From Rhodocyclaceae bacterium (GTDB taxonomy: Bacteria; Pseudomonadota; Gammaproteobacteria; Burkholderiales; Rhodocyclaceae), in assembly GCA_018262875.1 (NCBI GenBank), contig JADFDL010000092.1, positions 1 through 6,629 on the forward strand: a DNA stretch of 6,629 bases. The letters are read 5' to 3'. The notes under the pieces are model-generated. The model made no database searches and was not told where the DNA came from. It was given only the letters and a program-made list of their open reading frames with translations. This document shows, in pieces, positions 1 to 4,759 of the stretch (positions within the stretch are counted from its first letter, which is position 1; each line of letters opens with the position of its first letter). The position numbers and the translations under genes are program-made.

Positions 1-655
1 GAAACCGACCGTCACACGCCTGACCTACACCCTGACCCAACTCGGCTACCTGAACTACTCACCCGAATCCGGCAAATATTCGCGTTCAGTGGGCGTACTC
101 GCGCTCGGCTATTCCTTCCTCGCCAGTCAGGACATCCGCGCCATCGCGCGGCCGCTGATGCAGGAATTCGCCGACTACGCCCGCGCCACGGTCTGCCTGG
201 CGGCGCGCGACCAGCCGCACATGGTCTTTCTGGAAGTCTGCCAGGGCAACCCGACCTTCCAGATGCGCCTGGAGGTCGGCGCGCGCGTGCCCTACGGCAT
301 GACGGCGCTCGGGCGCGCCTACCACTGCGGGCTGCCCGAGGCGGCGCGCACGGCGATGCTCGAAGAGCACCGCAAGACGGGCCGCAAGGATGAGTGGGAA
401 GGCTTTCGCGCCAGCTTCGAGAAGGCGGTACGCGAATACCAGAAGAACGGCTTCTGCGTCTCGCTCGGCGAGTGGAACAAGGACGTTTACTCCGTCGCCG
501 TGCCGCTGGTCTCGCGCGACCACTCGAAGATCCTCGCCCTCACCTGCTCCGGCCCGCCCTTCGAAATGACGCGCAGCCGCATCTTCGAGGAGCTCGGCCC
601 GCGCCTGATCCAGTTGCGCGACCGGCTCTTCGCGGCCACGGGAGGCAGTTTCTGA
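1..655 (+). CDS. IclR-family transcriptional regulator (5'-truncated by window edge)
   Basis: The frame is open from base 2 to the TGA at 653-655, giving 217 visible residues. The missing N-terminus should be a few dozen residues, since IclR proteins usually run about 250-270. The first visible residues (KPTVTRLTYTLTQLGYL) are the recognition-helix half of the winged helix-turn-helix, followed by a wing and a linker helix. The rest matches the IclR effector-binding domain, including a late GFCVSLGEWNKDVYSVAVPL stretch typical of the family core. Such proteins bind DNA as dimers or tetramers and switch a neighbouring catabolic or transport operon in response to a small organic ligand. The ligand cannot be read from sequence. 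A GTG at 89 could be mistaken for a start, but it lies inside the conserved wing/linker region. The gene converges on the minus-strand operon, so its targets are more likely upstream, outside the window. Family call is firm; specificity unknown. Confidence 0.93.
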   Translation, partial: KPTVTRLTYTLTQLGYLNYSPESGKYSRSVGVLALGYSFLASQDIRAIARPLMQEFADYARATVCLAARDQPHMVFLEVCQGNPTFQMRLEVGARVPYGMTALGRAYHCGLPEAARTAMLEEHRKTGRKDEWEGFRASFEKAVREYQKNGFCVSLGEWNKDVYSVAVPLVSRDHSKILALTCSGPPFEMTRSRIFEELGPRLIQLRDRLFAATGGSF

Positions 656-671
656 TAGCTTGCGAACAATC

Positions 672-728
672 TGTAGGAGCGGGCTTGCCCGCGATCAGCT
701 CATGATCGCCAGCAAGCTGGCGCCTACA
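672..728. repeat. Inverted pair of REP palindromes (REPIN/BIME-like)
   Basis: Two 26-base arms (672-697 and 703-728) lie in inverted orientation around a 5-base spacer. Each begins with TGTAGG at its outer end and finishes GATCA at the inner end. The arms match at 21 of 26 positions. Each contains its own hairpin with a TT loop: GCGGGC/GCCCGC in the left arm and GCCAGC/GCTGGC in the right. Four of the five differences are paired changes that preserve the stem. The left arm resembles REP sequences familiar from Pseudomonas. Such pairs are mobilised by REP-associated tyrosine transposases (RAYT) elsewhere in the genome; none is in this window. The location between convergent genes is typical. 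There is no T-tract, so it is not a canonical intrinsic terminator, although the stems might impede transcription or protect mRNA 3' ends. Confidence 0.85.
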
Positions 729-2178
729 GCCGGTAGTCCAACCTGAGCTTGTCCTGCAGCTTGCGCGCCTGCTTGAAGGCTTCCTTGAGGATGTGCCGGT
801 CGAGCTCGTTCAGGTCGTCCGGATCGATGCGGTTGGCGCCGGCCTCGCCTCCCTTCAGGTCTCGCTGGTGGCGCAGGCGCAGCATCTGGATGAAATAGAA
901 GCCATCGATTATCGCCTCGACGTCGGCGCCGAGATGGGTGGCCGCCGCCGCGCCGCGCAGGCGCTGCGCCGTACTGGTTACCGTTACGTTGTGGGTCAGG
1001 GAAAAAATCCGGGCAGCGTCGACGAAGGGCCGCGAGCCGTGCATCTTCAGGTCGATGGTGTGCGGGAAATCCTTGTTGTTGTCGTAGGTGAAATCCCGGA
1101 TCAAACCCAGCGGCGGCTGGCACTGCAACGCGTTCTCGGTCATCAGCCGCAGAAACAGCGTCGCCTTTTCGGTTGCCCCCAGCAGCCAGTCGCGCAGGCT
1201 GTGCGACAACTCCTCGTCTCCATACAGCGGCCGGAAATCGAAGAATATCGACGCGTTGAGCAGCGCCTTGGGCTCCGGCGACTGGATCCACCTGGCGAAC
1301 TTCCCCCGCCATTCCTCCAGCGACAGGCACCATTCCGGGTTGCCCGCCATGATGCCGCCCTTGCACAACGGAAAGCCGCAGGCGTCCAGCTTGCGGTTCA
1401 CCGAGTCGGCGAAAGGAAGCAGGTTATTGCGCACCTGCTCCGCATCCTGGTCATCGGCCTCGAAGATGATGCCGTTATCCTGGTCGGTCGACAGCGTCTG
1501 CTCGTAGCGTCCCTCCGAACCGAGGGCGACCCAGCACCACTTCACCTGCGGCAGGTCGAATTCGTCGTGGGTCAGCTCGACGATGCGCAGGGTGAGCAGG
1601 TCGTTCAGGGTCGAAATAAGATGGGTCAACTGGTCGGCCGAGACACCCTGCCCCAGCATGGTGTCGGCCATACGCCGGATGTCCTTCGAGCAGGCTTGCA
1701 GGGCGGCCAGGTCTCTCGCCTCGCGGATGTTGTGGGTGACGTCGTTGAGCCCGGTGCGCTGCAGGGCGAACAGATCGTTCTGGGAAACGATGCCGAGCAG
1801 GCCGCCCGCGTCGTCGACTACCAGCAGGTGGCGCAGGCCGCGACGTCCCATGATGAGGGCAGCCTGGTAGGCGGTGGTCTGCGGCTTGACGGTGATCACG
1901 CCCGCCGTCATGACCGCGGCGATCGGCAGGTCGAGCGTACAGCCGGTCAGCGCCACCCGGTGTAACAGATCGCGCAGCGTGAAAATGCCCAGCGGCAGCC
2001 TGCCTTCGGCGTCGGCAACAATGATCGAACCGATGCGCTTCTCATCCATGATCCCGATGGCCTGGCGCACCGTGGCATCCAGCGGTACTGTCACCGGCTG
2101 GCGCCGGATGAGGCTGCCCAGGGGACTGTACATCGCCTGGAATTCGCCTTTTGCGGGCTGGCGGATTTGTTCTTCCAT
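724..2178 (-). CDS. CBS-pair / DUF294 putative nucleotidyltransferase
   Basis: A 484-residue cytoplasmic protein with no membrane segments. Residues about 17-75 and 80-145 are two CBS domains (the second includes GRRGLRHLLVVDDAGGLLGI), which in other proteins bind adenosine nucleotides. Residues about 155-310 form a DUF294 nucleotidyltransferase domain related to the GlnD/GlnE fold. It has GSEGR at 220-224, E226 and Q227, and the metal-binding pair D232/D234 in STDQDN, so it looks catalytically competent. Residues about 320-484 match the helical DUF294 C-terminal domain. Many family members carry an extra N-terminal cyclic-nucleotide-binding domain and run beyond 600 residues; this one lacks it. 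The ATG at 2178 follows a modest GAG-type ribosome site and lies 17 bases after the upstream exonuclease stop. A later Met at residue 16 is possible but less likely. The stop codon lies inside a REP arm. Substrate and target protein are unknown. Confidence 0.88.
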   Translation of the reverse strand: MEEQIRQPAKGEFQAMYSPLGSLIRRQPVTVPLDATVRQAIGIMDEKRIGSIIVADAEGRLPLGIFTLRDLLHRVALTGCTLDLPIAAVMTAGVITVKPQTTAYQAALIMGRRGLRHLLVVDDAGGLLGIVSQNDLFALQRTGLNDVTHNIREARDLAALQACSKDIRRMADTMLGQGVSADQLTHLISTLNDLLTLRIVELTHDEFDLPQVKWCWVALGSEGRYEQTLSTDQDNGIIFEADDQDAEQVRNNLLPFADSVNRKLDACGFPLCKGGIMAGNPEWCLSLEEWRGKFARWIQSPEPKALLNASIFFDFRPLYGDEELSHSLRDWLLGATEKATLFLRLMTENALQCQPPLGLIRDFTYDNNKDFPHTIDLKMHGSRPFVDAARIFSLTHNVTVTSTAQRLRGAAAATHLGADVEAIIDGFYFIQMLRLRHQRDLKGGEAGANRIDPDDLNELDRHILKEAFKQARKLQDKLRLDYRL

Positions 2179-2190
2179 TTTCTTTCTCGT
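2179..2190 (-). promoter_or_regulatory. Ribosome binding site for the CBS/DUF294 gene
   Basis: On the minus strand the bases before the ATG at 2178 read ACGAGAAAGAAA, with GAG seven bases from the start. This is a modest Shine-Dalgarno match in a purine-rich, A-rich stretch. It lies in the only non-overlapping junction of the operon, a 17-base gap (2179-2195), and supports the ATG at 2178 over the internal Met at residue 16. Confidence 0.5.
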
Positions 2191-2195
2191 AAAAA

Positions 2196-4388
2196 TCAGT
2201 ATTTGATTCTGGCGTAGTAGGTGCGCTCGGCCGCCTCACGCGCCTCGCGCAGCGTGTTGATGCCCATTTCCGCCAGGAGGGGAATCATCTTGAGGAAAAC
2301 TTCCCCGGTGACGATAGCATCGCCCAGGGCGGTGTGGCGGCCGATGACGTTGATGCCGAGCCGCTCGCAGATCGCCTCCAGCTTGTGCGATTCCTGATTG
2401 GGATGGATCACGGCGGAGAGCAGCAGCGTGTCGAGCACCGGCTGGCGGAAGCAGATGCCGGTCGCCTCCTCCTTGATCTGCAGGAAGCGCATGTCGAAGG
2501 CGGCGTTGTGCGCCACCAGCACGGTGTCCTCGCTGAAGGCATGGAAGGCCGGCAGCACCTGGTCGATGGTCGGCTGGCCGGCCACCATCTCTTCGGTGAT
2601 GCCATGGATGGGAATGCCTTCGGGCCGCAGCGGGCGGCGCGGATCGATGATCCGGTCGATGCTCTCGCCCCTGAGCAGGCGGCCGTTGACGATGCGGGTC
2701 GCGCCGATCTGGATGATCTCGTCGCCGGCCGAAGGTTCGAGTCCGGTCGTTTCGGTGTCGAAGACGGTATAGGTCAGTTCCGCCAGCAGTCGGTCGTCGA
2801 GGGCGCGGCTTTCCTCGGTCTGGCGGAAGAGGTTGAAGTCGTAGTATTCGGGCCGGCTGCCGGCATGCAACAGGGAAACCGATTCGACAGTCTCCTGCGG
2901 CAGCGCGGAAGGAATGAGCATGCGGATGAAAGCGCGATGAGAGGCCTTTTCGCGCTCGAACCAGATCTCGCCGCCGTGGCGCTCGATGACCTCGCGCAGG
3001 GTCAGCGGACTGTTCTCACCGGCCACGTTCATGGAGTCGATCTCCCATGCCAGCAGGGTCTGGCTGCCGACCACCGCACCGGACCAGACCAGGTCGAGGT
3101 GCACCAGCCGGCCGGCCGGCGCCAGGCGGAAGCGGAGTTCCCGGATGTCGTATTCGTCTTTCAGGCGGGAAGCCAGGTAGGTCACCCCCTGCAGCAGCGA
3201 GAAACTGTCCACCTTGATCCATATTCCTTCGGCGACGTCGTCAGTCTTGGTGGGCAATTCCAGCTTCTGCTCGATGCGTCGCCGCGCCGCGGCGATGAAG
3301 TCTTCGCCCAGCATGTCCTCGAGCGGCCAGCGCGCCTTGAGCGCATCGGAGAACTCCGTCATTGTGCGGTCGAGCCGCTGGCCCATGGTCCCCACCTCGT
3401 CGCGGACGATGCCGACGAAGCGGTCGCGCTGCTCGACCTCCATGTCCGGGTAATCGAGCAGATTCTCGACGGCGGCGCGAATGTTGCCGAGCGAGGCGCG
3501 GCTGCCCTCGGTGAGCGATTGCAGCAGGGCGTCGCGCCGGCTTTCCATCTCGAAATTGCGCGTGATGTTGTCCAGCATGAGGACATAGCCGGCGATGGCG
3601 CGCTCGCCCTCCGCCGCGCTCGCCTCGTCGCGTGCGGCGCCCAGCACCGGCGCCATCTGCACACGGATCAGCTGTCCGGCGCGGCTGGTCGTGACGAAAT
3701 TGGCCGACGGCTGGCGGCTGCCGCGCGCCAGCCGCTGCTGGATGTTTTCCAGCGCGTGCATGATCAGGTTGCGCTCGATAACGGCGAAAATCGAGCGTCC
3801 CAGGCCGATCAGGACGCCGTCCTGCGCAGACTGACTTTCGCCGGTCAGCGCCTTGAACTGCAGGCGGGCGCGGTTGTTGTAGAGCAGAATGCGGCCGTCG
3901 AGGTTGCACACCACGACGCTTTGCGTCAGCTCCGACATGAGGGCCGCCAGCCGGTTCTTCTCCTCCTCGAGGGTGGACTTGGCCACGAGAATCCGCTCTT
4001 CGACATCCCGCTGCAGGGATTCGCGCTGCTCGGCCAGGGCATTGACCACCTGGGCCAGCGTCCTGATTTCCGGCGCGCCGGTTTCCTGCAGGCGCAGGCC
4101 GGGATTGGCACTGACCATGACCAGCGCCTGTTCGCGCAGCGCCAGCGGCGCCAGCACGTAGGCGCGGTAAATGGCATTCACGATGAGGCCAAGCACGAAC
4201 CAGGTCATGAGGATGATGAGGATCGACAGCTCGATGCGCGGCTGCAGGATGGCCAGGAAGGCCTGCCGCTCCGCCTCCTTCATGTCCGCCCAGAGCACGG
4301 CCCCCAGCGCGCTGAACAGCAGCGCCAGCAGGACGTAAAGCCCGCCCAGAATGAGCGCCAGCTTGAACTTGCCGGATTTTCCGGCCAT
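2196..4388 (-). CDS. Membrane PAS/pseudo-histidine-kinase fused to DEDDh (DnaQ-like) 3'-5' exonuclease
   Basis: A 730-residue protein. Two transmembrane helices (about 9-31 and 54-76) flank a short loop of about 22 residues, probably periplasmic, which leaves the rest in the cytoplasm. A HAMP-like/coiled-coil stretch (about 77-150) leads to a PAS-like region (about 148-280) and then a histidine-kinase-like core (about 280-495). That core lacks the phospho-accepting His and the ATP-binding N and G1 boxes. Residues about 538-700 are a complete DEDDh exonuclease: D544 and E546 in FDTETTGL, D632 in VAHNAAFDMRFL, H685 and D690 in HTALGD. This fold includes DnaQ, the proofreading subunit of DNA polymerase III, but no polymerase or PHP domain is present, so a PolC label would mislead. 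The ATG at 4388 was chosen because it shares its A with the response-regulator stop and sits just before the first membrane helix. The open frame further upstream is only a shadow of the response regulator. Substrate unknown. Confidence 0.9.
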   Translation of the reverse strand: MAGKSGKFKLALILGGLYVLLALLFSALGAVLWADMKEAERQAFLAILQPRIELSILIILMTWFVLGLIVNAIYRAYVLAPLALREQALVMVSANPGLRLQETGAPEIRTLAQVVNALAEQRESLQRDVEERILVAKSTLEEEKNRLAALMSELTQSVVVCNLDGRILLYNNRARLQFKALTGESQSAQDGVLIGLGRSIFAVIERNLIMHALENIQQRLARGSRQPSANFVTTSRAGQLIRVQMAPVLGAARDEASAAEGERAIAGYVLMLDNITRNFEMESRRDALLQSLTEGSRASLGNIRAAVENLLDYPDMEVEQRDRFVGIVRDEVGTMGQRLDRTMTEFSDALKARWPLEDMLGEDFIAAARRRIEQKLELPTKTDDVAEGIWIKVDSFSLLQGVTYLASRLKDEYDIRELRFRLAPAGRLVHLDLVWSGAVVGSQTLLAWEIDSMNVAGENSPLTLREVIERHGGEIWFEREKASHRAFIRMLIPSALPQETVESVSLLHAGSRPEYYDFNLFRQTEESRALDDRLLAELTYTVFDTETTGLEPSAGDEIIQIGATRIVNGRLLRGESIDRIIDPRRPLRPEGIPIHGITEEMVAGQPTIDQVLPAFHAFSEDTVLVAHNAAFDMRFLQIKEEATGICFRQPVLDTLLLSAVIHPNQESHKLEAICERLGINVIGRHTALGDAIVTGEVFLKMIPLLAEMGINTLREAREAAERTYYARIKY

Positions 4389-4390
4389 CA
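4386..4390 (-). promoter_or_regulatory. TGATG stop/start overlap (translational coupling)
   Basis: The response-regulator stop TGA (4390-4388) and the start ATG of the sensor/exonuclease (4388-4386) share one base. The preceding bases (GGCGTCGACTG) have no good Shine-Dalgarno match, so initiation probably depends on ribosomes finishing the upstream gene. This would tie synthesis of the membrane exonuclease to that of the receiver protein. Confidence 0.75.
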
Positions 4391-4759
4391 GTCGACGCCA
4401 AGTATCTGCCGCACCTGGGCAATCAGATCCTTGGTGGAAAACGGCTTGGTCATGTAGGCGTCCGCGCCCAGGGCCGTGCCCTTGGCCACCTCGGTGTCGC
4501 GTCCCTTGGCCGTGAGCATCACGACCCTGACCGATTGCCATTGCGGATTGGCGCGGATCGTCTGGCACACCTCGAAGCCGTTTTTCTTCGGCAGCATGAT
4601 GTCGAGCAGCACCAGATCCGGCATCTTCTCCTCGATCGATCTCAGGGCGGCCTCGCCGTCGCCGGCGACAGCCACTTCGAATCCCTCGCGCTTCATGAGA
4701 AATTCAAGGGAGACCACGATGTTCGGTTCGTCATCGACGATCAGTATCCGTTTTGTCAT
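4388..4759 (-). CDS. Single-domain response regulator (receiver only)
   Basis: A 123-residue CheY-like receiver with no output domain. All key residues are present: the acidic pair D9/D10 in LIVDDEP, the phospho-accepting D53 in LLDIMLP, the switch Thr T83 in MLTAKG, the late aromatic Y102, and K105 in the MTKPF motif. It should take phosphate from the histidine kinase encoded immediately upstream. Lacking a DNA-binding or enzymatic domain, it must act by binding another protein or by passing phosphate on. The ATG at 4759 overlaps the kinase stop (ATGA) and is preceded by a good AAAGGA ribosome site. Longer open readings upstream in this frame are antisense-like, Gly/Arg-rich shadow of the kinase gene. 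The downstream neighbour with a kinase-like core is a plausible partner, which is inference. Confidence 0.95.
   Translation of the reverse strand: MTKRILIVDDEPNIVVSLEFLMKREGFEVAVAGDGEAALRSIEEKMPDLVLLDIMLPKKNGFEVCQTIRANPQWQSVRVVMLTAKGRDTEVAKGTALGADAYMTKPFSTKDLIAQVRQILGVD
4756..4759 (-). promoter_or_regulatory. ATGA start/stop overlap (translational coupling)
   Basis: On the minus strand the response-regulator ATG (4759-4757) overlaps the kinase TGA (4758-4756) by the classic ATGA arrangement. This is common between cognate kinase and regulator genes, and supports the view that the two proteins are partners made in linked amounts. Confidence 0.85.

Noticed and set aside
89..91. GTG as the start of the IclR gene
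   Set aside because: The frame stays open to the window edge and encodes the recognition helix upstream, so the codon is internal.
656..728. Rho-independent terminator between the convergent genes
   Set aside because: Stable hairpins exist but none is followed by a T-tract on either strand. The REP interpretation explains the structure better.
793..1965. A 390-codon + strand open frame opposite the DUF294 gene
   Set aside because: No recognisable domain, and it is fully antisense to a conserved protein with intact motifs. It is explained by codon bias.
2196..4388. Labelling the exonuclease fusion as PolC or a DNA polymerase III subunit
   Set aside because: Only the DEDDh exonuclease domain is shared. 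No polymerase, PHP or OB regions are present, and the N-terminus is a membrane sensor.
2334..4457. A 707-codon open frame on the + strand opposite the exonuclease gene
   Set aside because: Its product is a low-diversity mix rich in Arg, Gln, His, Asp and Ala with no recognisable domain. It is a GC-rich antisense shadow of a gene whose domains and catalytic residues are clear.
4389..4568. Upstream extension of the exonuclease gene to an in-frame start at 4568
   Set aside because: The extra 60 residues are Gly/Arg/His-rich and entirely overlap the conserved receiver gene in another frame. The ATG at 4388 abuts the receiver stop and precedes a membrane helix.
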